Assembly: GCA_015179045.1 (NCBI GenBank)
Contig: WHUZ01000016.1
Coordinates: 496,001-560,000 of the forward strand
Source of the DNA: Kalaharituber pfeilii
Taxonomy: Eukaryota; Ascomycota; Pezizomycetes; Pezizales; Pezizaceae
Direction of reading: 5' to 3'
DNA: 64,000 bases
A program made the position numbers and the translations under genes. Every line of letters starts with the position of its first letter. Position 1 is the first letter of the stretch. The notes beneath the pieces were generated by a model that saw only the letters and a list, made by a program, of their open reading frames with translations, had not been told where the DNA came from and searched no databases. Of this stretch, positions 10,775 through 20,639 are shown piece by piece.

Positions 10775-11363
10775 ATCTATCATATAACAGTTTAGAGAAA
10801 ATAACTCTTTACTAACTCTCCATTACTATCCTTTATTCTTGTAATAAGAACTTTTTTTAAGAGTATCTTCAGAACTCCATTTTTCTAGAAAATCTTGAAA
10901 GCTCTATAAGGTTTCTTAAATTACAGTAACTACTGAAGAAAAATAACTTGAGGGAGGATTCAATACAACTATAGAAACATTGACAACCTTCTTCTTCCTT
11001 TTCTAAGCACAAGAATAAAGGGACCAGCAAGCAATGAGAACGTAAAGAAAAAAGAACAAACTCAGAATACTAAAAATAAGATAAATAAAACAAGAAAAAC
11101 AATCTCATCAGAAGACAAAGAAGAACCTAGAAGGAAACCACTAGCAGTACCAGAGCCAGTTCTAGAGGGACTTGCTCTAGGAAAAACCTCACAACAAACA
11201 ATCTCTGCAAACTATTGAGGCAAGTACCCTGGGTTAGCATTGAGATACCTTAACATTTTTAAGTCTTGCAGAATTGAGACTTACCTATCAAGTCGTTCAT
11301 CAATTATCAAGTTATTGTTACGATTACAACAATAGACAAGGAAAAAAAGAAGAAAAAAAAAAG
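10775..11363. other. AT-rich spacer, 3' side of the coiled-coil gene
   Basis: A-rich plus strand with no supported coding frame. It separates the MITE from the stop codon of the minus-strand gene at 11364 and would hold that gene's 3' UTR. Confidence 0.4.
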
Positions 11364-12055
11364 CTATGTTGGTTCTGCCGTTTTCGCGTCCTTCGCGTCG
11401 CGGAGTTTCCATCTCCGATTGCGCCTCGTAACCCATTCTTCAGAAGTAAAGAACAGATGAATGCAGGTGGCCGAAACGAGGAGCCACACAAGTTTCAATC
11501 CATGATCCACAAGATGATCTGCGAAGCTCAGGTGAGCTTTTCCAGCCCACGTCCCCAACTCCATCACCACCGTGCTTGGTTCTTGAGTCTTGTTCAACAT
11601 CTTTTCGAAGCTATCTAGCCTCGAGTTAAGCTGTTCAAGGGATTTCGTCATTGCCTCTAACCGGGTTTCCATTGCTTCTAACCGGGTTTCCACTCTACCT
11701 AGCCTGGTTTCGATACTGTCCAGTCGTGTCTCGACTGTGCGCAGTCTTTGCTCAATGTCCCCCAGTCGACTATCAGTTTCATCTAATCTATTTTGCAGTG
11801 TATGAAAGCCATTTCCAACCTCCTCCAGGCGGTGGTTGATGGTCTGCCTCAATATGCCAAGTTCATGGTCGACATGGGCCTTTAAACCTGCCAGTTGAAC
11901 TTCAGATAGGAATTGAACACCATCTACCGTCAGCATTTGTTCCCTTAGTAGTGCTCATTGAACATAGTGTTCTTACCCGTAACCCGCGTCTCGATCACTT
12001 GCTGGAGCTCGCGGTACTGCTCCGGCGTGAAGAGAGAAATCTTATCATCAGGCAT
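11364..12055 (-). CDS. Coiled-coil protein with a C-terminal membrane segment (212 aa, two exons)
   Basis: Exon 1 is 11977-12055, from ATG (MPDDKISLFTPEQYRELQQV). The intron is 11924-11976 (53 bp, GTAAGA donor, acceptor GTAG). Exon 2 is 11364-11923. The splice joins ACG-G/AT-GGT in phase and gives 213 codons without interruption. Residues about 47-139 form a long heptad coiled coil with repeated RLDSIETRLGRVETRLEAME-type units. A hydrophobic stretch LKLVWLLVSATCIHLFF (about 169-185) could anchor it in a membrane, followed by a basic tail. The sequence is GC-rich and undamaged, unlike neighbouring mobile DNA. I know no family name for it. Its GVQFLSEV segment resembles GVQLLSEV in the fragment at 37.4 kb, which may be chance. 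Confidence 0.75.
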
Positions 12056-12596
12056 GATTGCGTGACTATTACAGTTGGCACGAAGAGCAGCCGAAGGTGC
12101 CATTGCATTGTGTCAGTACGAGTCGAGTGTAGCACGATGAGAAGACGCTGGTCACCAACCTCCCGAATAGGGTCCATAGCACAAACGAGGCCAACATGAG
12201 GAGGTAGAGAGGGCTCATGATGATGGTTGAAATGCTCTTCACTGGGTGAGGAGGCGGTTTTGTAAGAATAGGAGATTTGGAGATCGAATGGGCAGTGGGG
12301 GGGGCTGTTGAGTGGGGAAACGATGGGGTTGAGCAAGAGCTGCAGGCCCAGCATGCAGTGGGTGAGGAGGGGCAGGACACAGGGTGTGGGCTTGGTCTGC
12401 CCTTCTCAACCTGGAATTCCCTATTCGGGCAGGGTCTGTCGTGCAGTTGCATTCCAACCAGATTGAGGTACGTGAGTCCCGCAAGGTAAAGTAGTCTGAT
12501 TGACCAAAGGTCAAGTGTTGGCTCTGGGGCCCGAAATCGGAGGGTCCCTTTATATGCCACGTTGACACATTCCACGTGAGCCAAGCATACATACAG

Positions 12597-12745
12597 GTCG
12601 CAGCTGGAGGGTCTTCACATGACTAGAGGTAAAATTTATAGTTTAGATTATTCTAGTTAACTTTATTTACATGTCGCAGCTGGAGGGTCTTCATATAACT
12701 AGAGGTAAAATGTTATAGTTTAGATTATCCTAGTTAACTTTATTG
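12597..12745. repeat. Tandem duplication, two units of about 72-75 bp
   Basis: GTCGCAGCTGGAGGGTCTTC starts both units (12597 and 12673). Each unit continues through ACTAGAGGTAAAAT to TAGTTAACTTTATT with a few substitutions. It lies upstream of the coiled-coil gene and has no coding content. Confidence 0.85.
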
Positions 12746-12764
12746 TTCTAGTCTAGATAGCCTA

Positions 12765-13620
12765 TGGTTGGGGACATGTGTACTCGGATTAAATTTCGCT
12801 TCAACTTCAACACTCAAATCACAACTAAAATAAATAGATAAAGTTACTGTTATGCTATACGATGATAAATTAGTGAATGAAAAATAATTCTCTAGAGCGA
12901 TATCTATCTAATTAATTTTTTGGACTAGTGATTTGAAAGTCAAAGGTGAGCAGTTTTATATGGGATTCGGTCAAATTGTCCACCTTTAGTAACTACTAAA
13001 TATAGTATAGTATAGATTGGCCTAGCCAAAAATGGAAGACGCTAACCTAAAATGGAATAGTATATCCATATCCCCTCTGCATACAGTATCTCTGCTACCA
13101 CTTCGTTTTATCTGGTACTTGTCTATGACCTCAGTGAATTCACAATCTTGTTCTGAATTAGGGTCAACCTCTTCCCAATGAACTGCTGTTGGCACCTCCG
13201 GCTCTGCTGGTCTCCATAGATCCTCTTCACTTTCATTATCCAAATGTGCTATTAGTTCCGCTTCCAGCTGCACTTCAGCTAGCCATGCTTATTTTGCCTG
13301 TCTAACTCTCTCCAGATGCAGTACCCGCTTGCTTTTCCGTCCTATTTTGTGAATCTGTATTAACATTAAGTGAGCCATAGACTAATTTAATTAACTCAAG
13401 CATTGGAACGTATTTACCAATTCTAGTCCTTTAATTAATTCTTTGATTCAAGCGACAGGGTGGCTGAACAGGCTGATATATGCGACCGATGCAACAGGTA
13501 TCAAGTATGCAAGAATAGGGGACAACCAGCGGATTGGTGCTGTAGGGCGGGGGGTGGCAGTGGAAGAAAATCGCATGAAAGAGTGGGGCAGAACAATGCA
13601 TGTAATGACTACATAACTAG
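12765..13620 (-). mobile_element. Tc1/mariner-like element remnant, internally deleted
   Basis: The low end starts TGGTTGGGGACATGTGTA after a TA, close to the start TGGTTGTGGACATCTGTA of the element at 33943. The reverse complement of 13440-13620 matches the leader of that element (34000-34240). The N-terminal transposase frame (QLEAELIAHLDNESEEDLWR, 13260-13130) corresponds to 34340-34430. The catalytic part is gone. LINE sequence begins at about 13636 where the other terminus should be. Confidence 0.7.
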
Positions 13621-13635
13621 TGCTTAGTCATCGAA

Positions 13636-13926
13636 GCCATGGAGACACAAGCTTGGGGAGGCAGGGGACGCGAGCTGCAGATGGTGTGGAGAAGGGGACG
13701 AAACGTATGCGCATCTGATGGGGGAGTGCAGGACGTGGAGGAGGAGATGGCCAGGAGGGGACGAGGAGTTGAGGAGACCGAAGGAGTCGAGGGACGGGGA
13801 CCCATTGCAGGGGGTACTGGACCTCTGGGAGGAGCCGACATAGGGGAGTGGGGACGGAAGGAGTGAGTGTAATGTAGTTAGACATCGCCATAGCCCGAGG
13901 GGCGGCAAGCGATTAATGAAATCAAG

Positions 13927-13953
<27 letters not shown>
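13636..13953 (+). mobile_element. LINE-A 3' end fragment, plus strand
   Basis: The plus frame encodes the last part of ORF2 (ASCRWCGEGDETYAHLMGEC zinc knuckle). The 3' UTR, the tail hairpin with outer stem ATCGC/GCGAT, and a long poly(A) ending at 13953 follow. It is severely 5'-truncated. No clear target duplication. Confidence 0.85.
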
Positions 13954-13957
<4 letters not shown>

Positions 13958-13977
13958 CAGTTAGTTAGTTTATATAT

Positions 13978-14037
13978 ACCTCGCCATAGCCCACAGGGCG
14001 GCATGCGAGTAATGAAATAAAAAAAAAAAAAAAAAAA
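13978..14037 (+). mobile_element. LINE-A solo tail
   Basis: Terminal hairpin CTCGCC...GCGAG with inner stem GCCC-ACA-GGGC and poly(A), 25 bp after the previous LINE's poly(A). No LINE coding sequence precedes it. Confidence 0.8.
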
Positions 14038-14254
14038 GTGCAAGGTTTCATAAACTGTAAATACCTAATATAGTAATAATTAGAGACTTGGAGCTCATTC
14101 TGACCTACCAACAACTTCGAAATGCACAATTTAGCTGATAGTAGTGAGAAAGATGAAAATTTAGCTTAGGTTTAGTTTGTCAATATTATATATATAATCA
14201 ATCTAGGCTCGAGCTCATGCCAGGCCAGCTCGAGCTAGCTCGTGCCGCTCACTA
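14038..14254. mobile_element. hAT-type MITE, left part missing
   Basis: Matches the right two thirds of the 345-bp MITE (GTGCAAGGTTTCATAAACTG to GCCGCTCACTA). The left terminus is lost at the junction with the preceding poly(A). Confidence 0.8.
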
Positions 14255-14345
14255 TTCTCACGCCGTTGTTAGGTTGGGCCTTCTATGCCTGTCAAATTCA
14301 GCTCACTCTAGCTCATCTCATGGCGGTAGGTGGGGCCTGCTATAC
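14255..14345. repeat. Fragment of the ~57-60-bp satellite
   Basis: Contains CTGTCAAATTCAGCTCACTC and a second diverged unit. It belongs to the satellite that forms large arrays at 24.9, 27.1 and 30.1-31.1 kb. Confidence 0.6.
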
Positions 14346-14770
14346 CTGTAAAATTTTCTCGTTCCCCGCACCACCTGCATTCCGGACTGTCCGCCTTACC
14401 TATTGTGTATCTCCAGGCTCGCAGGCCCTTGCCCCCAGGAGTCCAGCTATCGTTCTCACGTGATGGCGCAACCGTTGGAGTGGTCTGTATTTCAAGTCTA
14501 GACGTGTCCCTTCCTCGGCTCGTTGGGCTTTCACCGCCTGTCTCAAGCCGGGTTCTGTGACCACTTCGTTTTGGTACTGGAGGCATGTGCCCATCTTGGC
14601 CGCCTTGTCCGCTTCCGTATTGCCTGGTAGACCTTGTGGCGACCCGCCACGAGGCTGTCCCCTTGCTCCTGGTCCTGCCTGTCCGGTCTGAGCAGTGCTT
14701 GTCTCCCTCCGGGCCATTTGGCCTGCCATGTCCGGCATCTCTCCAAAAGATGATCCGTGGTATATGATAC
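14346..14770 (-). pseudogene. LINE-A RNase H/zinc-knuckle fragment
   Basis: The minus frames show GNTEADKAAKMGTCLQYQNE, then RLDLKYRPLQRLRHHVRTIA, and CRWCGERENFTG, in several frames. This corresponds to the last 150 residues of LINE-A ORF2. Both ends are missing, so it is a doubly truncated relic between satellite DNA and the ankyrin fragment. Confidence 0.8.
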
Positions 14771-14773
14771 ATT

Positions 14774-15082
14774 GTCGCGGATTCTTCTAACGGAGACGAA
14801 GATGCGAAGACACCTCTTCATTTGGTCTCTGATACAATGGTTCTGCAGCGATTGTTACAAGACCATCGCTTGCGACCTCTGATCAACAAGAGAGACAATT
14901 GGGACTGTACCCCTTTGCATTACGCAGTATTGCGCAACAATGTCAATATCGCCGAAATTTTGATCAAAGAAGGTGCAGATACTACGCTTACAGATTCGAT
15001 GGGCCGCACGCCTTCAGAATATATTAGCTTCATAGAGGAGAAACCAGATCCTAAGCTTCGTGATATTTTGGAGACTCCTTAG
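14774..15082 (+). pseudogene. Ankyrin-repeat gene fragment
   Basis: An open frame of about 100 codons contains AKTPLHLVSDTMVLQRLLQD, then NWDCTPLHYAVLRNNVNIAEIL and GADTTLTDSMGRTPSEYI, then a stop. These are two to three ankyrin repeats with the TPLHYA and A-D-x-x-x-x-D-x-x-G-R-T-P signatures. No start codon or N-terminal part is present because LINE sequence abuts at 14770. It is probably the 3' end of a host gene cut by insertion. The frame is undamaged, so the break may be recent. Confidence 0.75.
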
Positions 15083-15151
15083 ACGGATGGCGGTAGAGCT
15101 GTTGAAGAGCAAAGAAATGATCCAACTTCGACTTGAGGACAGCTGCAAGCC

Positions 15152-15156
<5 letters not shown>

Positions 15157-15183
<27 letters not shown>

Positions 15184-15225
15184 ATTTCATTAATCGCGTG
15201 CCGCCCTGGGGGCTATGGCGATGTT
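15157..15225 (-). mobile_element. LINE-A solo tail with 12-bp target duplication
   Basis: A 69-bp insert of poly(T) plus hairpin (outer stem ATCGC/GCGAT) between two copies of GCAAGCCTGTAT (15145-15156, 15226-15237). It contains no LINE coding sequence. Confidence 0.92.
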
Positions 15226-15429
15226 GCAAGCCTGTATGAAACGCCGCGAGCTTTCCTGGTGCTCGAGAATCTAGACAGTGATACTTGCATGCTTAACCTA
15301 TATTAGATTACCTTTTTTTTTAGTTCATCAGGTCCCGGCACACGACTCTCAGTGTGGACTCTCTACCCGCATCATGTATGGATTCCGCGGGCAATACATG
15401 TAGCTATCTGACTTTTTTGGTTTTTGTTT

Positions 15430-15497
15430 GTAATAAACCCTCGCCATAGCCCCCAGGGCGGCAAGCGAGTAATGATATAAAAAAAAAAAAAAAAAAC
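15430..15497 (+). mobile_element. LINE-A solo tail
   Basis: Hairpin with inner stem GCCC-CCA-GGGC, AGTAATGATAT and poly(A). The target duplication is not evident. Confidence 0.8.
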
Positions 15498-15514
15498 AGG
15501 CCACACCGGGGGGA

Positions 15515-16400
15515 TTTTTTTTTTTTTTTTATACGTTGACGTATGGTTGTTGATATGGCTGAGATGCGCCAGGTATTGGAGCAGCTCCGTTCGCAGCCGT
15601 AGAGCGTACGCCTAATGGGTTCTTGCTGAAACTTAGGCGAATTCCCCCCTTCACGCTGTTAGACAGGTTGTGCCCATATAATTCCGTCAGAGCCTTAGTA
15701 GCAAAAACCAACATCCTCAAACTCAACGAAGCACATCGGACCAATTCTGCTTTGCGCGAAACATAACGGTTTATATCCCCGCTGTCGTGAAAAAAGCGCT
15801 TTGAGCTCATCTTCTGAAGTCCCAACCGGAAGGTTACCGACATAGAGAGTATTGCATGGAGGGTTTTTGATTTGATCTGATGGATTGACGGCTGGCAACA
15901 TGCGATTTTGACGGTAAAGGAAATTCGCATGATTCGGCGGTGGTGGTCCAATAGGGGCTTGTGACTGGAGTTGGCATCATTCCTGCAGTTATTTGGGTTG
16001 TCCCAAGAGGATTTGTGTTTAATTGTGAGATGCCATTTGAAGCTAATGCATAATTTGTTAGGTTTCCCAAACTGTGATAGGGTCGGTTGAGGATTTGTAG
16101 CCCGGCATGGCTTCGAATTTCCAAGCAAGCTGGAAACAGAGGCAGGTCCTGTGAATATAAGAACCCATCAGCATCGACGACATCATCATTATTGTCTTGG
16201 GCAATCAAAGCCTTGGATATATTAGATTCTGGAAGCCTGTATCCCAGGCTGGCAGTGTCACCAAATCGCAACTGGTGACTGTGGCGAGGAATACAACTGC
16301 TCAGAGTAAACGGAACCGCTCTAAATTGACGCCGAAGGAGAGAAATCACCCAAATCTGGACCTTGAAGTCCCAGGTGGGAAGTGTGGAGTGTACTTTTCG
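15515..16400 (-). pseudogene. Retropseudogene of a Scw1/Whi3-type RRM protein
   Basis: Minus frames include [20 protein letters not shown], then [16 protein letters not shown] and [11 protein letters not shown], followed in another frame by [20 protein letters not shown] and [14 protein letters not shown]. This is the C-terminal RRM typical of fungal Scw1/Whi3 RNA-binding proteins, with RNP-2 LYVGNL and RNP-1-like MCFVEFED. At least two frameshifts disable it. Upstream frames (16349-15900) show Gln/Asn/Thr-rich linker-like sequence. After the codons for QPYVNV the coding strand runs straight into poly(A) (poly(T) at 15520-15535), and no introns are obvious. That suggests LINE-mediated retroposition, with internal priming or an early poly(A) site. 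I found no target duplication. Confidence 0.75.
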
Positions 16401-16617
16401 TACAGGGTTGCCTAGATGATTGGTGAGCCGTTTGCGCTGATTGATAATTTTGTGATTCGAAAATGGGAAGTATTACTTTGGGAATCGATAAGCCCACAAT
16501 CTCAGCCCAGCCTGGCCTGGCCTAGCCTGATAGGCTATGATCTGCATTGGACTGAAACCACCTGCAACGGCCTGGACTGGTCTAGACTGGCCTAATCCAC
16601 AGGCTGGCCCAGGCCAA

Positions 16618-16679
16618 TATATTTTTCTCGCCATAGCCCACCGGGCGGCATGCGAGTAATGATATATATAAAAAAAAAA
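16618..16679 (+). mobile_element. LINE-A solo tail in GGCC array
   Basis: A 62-bp insert of hairpin (GCCC-ACC-GGGC) and poly(A) between two GGCCCAGGCCAA copies (16606-16617, 16680-16691). The host is itself repetitive, so the duplication is less conclusive here. Confidence 0.8.
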
Positions 16680-16863
16680 GGCCCAGGCCAACCAGGCCGG
16701 CCCAGGCCATTTAGGCCAGTCTAGACCAACTCAGCCGGTCTAGGCCAATTAGGCTGGTTCAGACCATTCAGGCCAGCCCAGGCCATTCAGGCCAGCCCAG
16801 GCCGGCCCAGGCTAGTCCAGGCTAATCAGGCCGGCCCAGGCCAACTAGGCCGATCCAAGCCAA

Positions 16864-16914
16864 TTTTTTTTTTTTTCATAATTAATCGTATGCTACCCTA
16901 GGGACTATGGTGAT
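16864..16914 (-). mobile_element. LINE-A solo tail, mutated
   Basis: Poly(T) followed by a tail in which several C/G positions have become T/A (ATCGTATGCTACCCTAGGGACTATGGTGAT), as expected from RIP-type mutation. Confidence 0.6.
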
Positions 16915-17478
16915 AGCCCAGACCATTCAGGACGGTCCAAGCCAGGAGAGACATGTAGGAGATGGACATGACCACTTAATTCTTAAGAAGAATGTTGTGT
17001 ATTTGTGCTTGATTATTCTCTTGAAAAGATTAGACTTCCACTTTGCATTTCCTATACTTCACTGAGGTCATGGGTTATTGTTGTATAGCGGGTTCCGTGA
17101 AATAAAATAAAAAACTCAAGCTGGTCTAAGCTCCTGAGAATACCAGCCTGAACCAGTTCAGGCAGTTGATATAGGAATTTTTACTTCAGTCTCTTATTCT
17201 AATATCAGATAATAATACAATGAATTAATGAGAAGTTAAAATTTTAATATCTATATTCATGCCTCTCCTCCTACAACCTTAAGACTCATCTTGTACCTTT
17301 TTTGCCTTTTGCCTCCAGTTGATCCAAATATCTCTTGTATCTGATCAATATTAATGCAATAATACTCCCCCGCTCCCATCATGACTCTACGATTTCATAC
17401 ATCCCACAACTTCAATTATATCCTCCTTCAACCAATTTTGCCTATATGTAATCAATAAATTCAGTACTACTAAAAACT

Positions 17479-17690
17479 ATTACAGCTAAGGTATTTAAGA
17501 CTTACGGAAACGGCTCTAGAGGTAACTGCCAAAGGCGTACGCTAAACATGTGGCTGATCACCACTAGGCAATACTTGAACTCACTTGGGCCTAATAACTG
17601 GCGGTCGCGTACTGAGGTGTATGTCGAACTTGAAGTAAGTTGTATAGACTAATAACTGGATATGAAACCAATCTCCACTATCGTCAGTCA
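17479..17690 (+). mobile_element. LTR-2 fragment
   Basis: Starts TATTACAGCTAAGG and continues with GACTTACGGAAACGGCTC and GTGGCTGATCACCACTAGGCAA. It matches the first 170 bp of the LTR at 20181 (TGTTACGGCTAAGG...). Truncated at the right by LINE-B. Confidence 0.75.
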
Positions 17691-18184
17691 TATTTCTGAT
17701 ACGGCTAGCACCGACGCTGGAGGAGCTGGAGAGAACGTTGAAGACACAACTGACGGAGCTAGAATGTGAAGTCCCGTCATGCGTAGACGACATCAACGTG
17801 ACGATATGGGACTGGGAGGGAGTAAAGGACCGAGAGAGACTGAGAGTCAGGGTAAGGGAGATAGTCCGGAGGGTGGCAGAAGAGCAGAGCGTACCGTTGA
17901 AGCCAGCGAAGCACAAGGACATTGTCTTCAGCAAGGGGAAGAGAAGGAGGCAGGAAGTAGAGAGAGTGAAGTGGCTAGGAGTGATATTCTTTTCTTTTTT
18001 TTTTTCTTACATCATTACTCGCGTGCCGCCCTGGGGGCTATGGCGAGGTCAAGTACATGAAAGGAAGTGAAATGAAAAATGTAGAAGTCTCTCCCCCATC
18101 GAAAATAGTCAATGATAATAAACGGAAATAAAAATGTCAAGGTAAAAGTCTCTTCCCATCGAGAATGTGCACAATAACTCTTGT

Positions 18185-19290
18185 CTAATCCCGCCCTGCC
18201 CACTTCATTAGATCCGCCAGTTTGTCTCCTTCCCCTTCCTTTTCGGGTTTTGGTGGGGCCCTCAGATCTGCCTCACCCCCGGGCCACTTTCGCCTCCACA
18301 CTTCGCAGTCGTTGAGTATGTGGTTGGTGTTCTCGAGGGCTTTGCCGCACCACCTGCACTCCGGCGAGTCACATTGGCCTATTTGGTGTCTCCATTGTCT
18401 TAGTCCCTTGTTCCCGAGGATGCCTGCGGGTGTAGCTACTGCTGTTCTGTTATCTAACCGTTGTAGGGGGCGATAAGTTAGCTGGAGTCTATTTCTTTCG
18501 TCGGCTCTCCGTGTCTTCACGTGTTGTCACATGCCTGCTTCCGTGACTATCTCGTCCTGGTATTGCAAGGCTGTGCCAATTTTGGCTGCTCTGTCAGCCT
18601 CCATGTTGCCCCGGATGCCTGTGTAAGACTTGACCCAAAGTACAGCGATGTCTAGATCACCTCTGGCTGTCCTTTCCTCCCACCGGTCTCATACTTCCTT
18701 TGCCGGACCGTCGTGGGGTGGGTCGCTATTCATGATCTTCCTTAGTTTTGATATGGCTACTCTCGAGTCTGTAACAATCAGCAGTTCCCCGTCTTGGGTC
18801 ATTGCTTTGCTCATCGTTAGCAGTTCCACGTCGTTCACTGTGCTTCGTATACCTAGGTATGTCGATATGTTCAGTGTGCCCGTTCTGCTATTGTGGGTCC
18901 CGGCTCCAGTGTACCTGTCTATCCTGCTCCCGTCTGTGTATATGCTCTTCCACCCCTCGTCCTCTTCTTTCGAGATGATAGCTTCCCATTCTTTCTTTGT
19001 GGCGTCCCTGGGGTGGTGTGGGAATATGTGTAGTGTTAGAGGGTGTCGGTGGGTTAGGAACCTCGCATGTACCTGGTGTCTGCTTGTGGGTCCTTGAGAG
19101 GTTTGTTCCAGAATCTTAGTGTTCTGGCTTCTACCCTTCGGCTTCCCCGTCGATGAATGTCTCAACCGATTCTAGGTTTGTGAGTCCTTCTACTACGTCT
19201 CATCTCGTCCCCCATGGGGCTCCAGTGATTTCCCTTGTGACCGTGTACTGCCAGCTTTCTAGTTGCCTGGTCTTGTGCGCCTTTGAGGTG
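18185..19290 (-). pseudogene. LINE-A2 RNase H and zinc-knuckle region
   Basis: Minus frames give SIYTDGSRIDRYTGAG, then TVNDVELLTMSKAMTQDGEL and IVTDSRVAISKLRKI (RNase H). LTYRPLQRLDNRTAV and GLRQWRHQIGQCDSPECRWC, with a final C-x2-C...H-x4-C knuckle, follow. The domain order matches A1, but several in-frame stops and shifts occur. Confidence 0.85.
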
Positions 19291-19338
19291 CCTTGTGCCT
19301 GCCCTAGCATCGTCCCTGTCCATTATGATCCCTGTCAG

Positions 19339-20180
19339 TCACGGTGTTCCTGTTCCACTTCTGGTTCCTCTGCAATAAAGTTGCGTCAGATCAAGAAGTC
19401 TGCAATGTATTAGTCTGTACCTGGGATGCTCATAAGGTCGCACTCTCTGAACAGGTCTCGAGCTAGTCAGAAAATATCCCATGGCGATATTATCTGGTCC
19501 TCTTCCATATACGTCTCCCAGTATACCTTCTTCTTTTCCCAAATAATGTCTCTCAGGAGTCTTCCAGCTCTTATTTTATCTTTGTGAAGTACTCATTTTC
19601 TCAGAATGAATCTTATCATCCTCCTAGCTTCTTCTACTTCTTTGTCAAACCATCTTTTAGATCTATCTATTATTTGGGCTTCCTTAGTTGAATTTCCGAC
19701 TTAGCTCGCAGAGGAGGTTGTATGCGTTGACTCCTTCGCGCAGGAGTTTGCTGCCCCATTTCTCTATGTACTCCTCCCACCTGTCCCAGTCTGTAGTCTT
19801 GATTGTCTTCGCCCTTTTCGTGTTTACTCAAAGTTGTCCGTATATCATAGCGTAGTCAGCTGCTGCTATCTAAGTAATCCATTTGGTTTTCCAGTCCCCC
19901 TATCTGGTGAAGACTAAGTCTAGAAGGGCTGTCCTTAGAGTCCTATTCACTGTCTGGATCCACATGTTTGTGCCTTTGTCTATTTGCTGTATTAGATCAT
20001 ATGTTCTGAGCGTGTCTCTCAGCGTGGTCCCTCTTCGATCCTGTTTGTCTGACCAGTCCTTGTAGTGACTGTTGCAGCCCCCAATTATTAGGTCTGTTCC
20101 CCCTATGCCCCCTAGTTCTTTTTCCAGGTCTGTATCATTGTTCCAGTACACTCCAGTTACTTTGCGCCCCCGGATGAAGA
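19339..20180 (-). pseudogene. LINE-A2 endonuclease C-terminal part and pre-RT linker
   Basis: The frame at 20151-19900 reads GTDLIIGGCNSHYKDWSDKQ and later TALLDLVFTR. This is the AP-like endonuclease region corresponding to ALLDLVFAR in A1. GCNSHY stands where GDxNxH is usual, a G-to-A/C-type loss of the catalytic D. The linker toward the RT (19760-19340) includes DIF-LARDLFRE, equivalent to DVFRLARDPFRE in A1, and is broken by stops. The endonuclease N-terminus is missing at the LTR-2 junction (20181). Confidence 0.75.
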
Positions 20181-20577
20181 TGTTACGGCTAAGGTAAGAC
20201 TTACGGAAATGGCTCCGGAAGCACCGCTAAAGCGTACGCTGAAGATGTGGCTGATCACCACTAGGCAATGCTTATACACTTGGGCCCAATAACCAGCGGT
20301 TGCCTACTGAAGTGTGTGTCGAAGTAAGTCATATAGACTAATAACTGCACATGGCCTACCAATATGCGCACATGCATTTCCTACTACTACCGACCTTCCT
20401 AATGCATGTTTCTATTACGTCTCCTTATCTACATGTCTTATCTATATTCATCATGTTATTGTCATATCATGTTGATGGCTGAGAAGTCTATATAAACAGG
20501 CCGAATAGATAGCTAGAAGAAATCAAGACACTAGCGGTGTTCTAAGTTGAACTCTCACTTAACGCTCTCGCGTAACC
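20181..20577 (+). mobile_element. LTR-2, solo-like long terminal repeat inside LINE-A2
   Basis: Begins TGTTACGGCTAAGG and ends CGCGTAACC, giving a near-perfect TGTTACG/CGTAAC(A) inverted terminus. It contains a TATATAA box at about 20492 and the GGCTGATCACCACTAGGCAA block shared with 17479-17690. The flanking 5-mers do not match, and the LINE sequence on either side is not contiguous. A deletion or recombination probably followed the insertion. Confidence 0.7.
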
Positions 20578-20639
20578 TTTTGCCGTCCGCTTCGCTGCCT
20601 TCGTGAACCCGGAGTCGCATACTCCCGGGTTGTTTCGTT

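Larger units (their letters stand above)
16495..16960. repeat. GGCC-rich array, decayed hAT MITE end, with two LINE-A tails inserted
   Basis: Dozens of CAGGCC/GGCCCAGGCCA units follow the segment ATCTGCATTGGACTGAAACC, which also follows the left terminus of the hAT element at 58263. The array is interrupted by tails at 16618-16679 and about 16864-16914. The terminal inverted repeat itself is not recognisable here. Confidence 0.7.

Noticed and set aside
12239..12592. Frames upstream of the coiled-coil gene as an extra exon
   Set aside because: The spliced gene has a good start codon at 12055; upstream frames lack a consistent splice and look like 5' UTR or spacer.
13617..13908. Minus-strand Pro/Ser-rich frames
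   Set aside because: Antisense of the LINE-A zinc-knuckle fragment on the plus strand.
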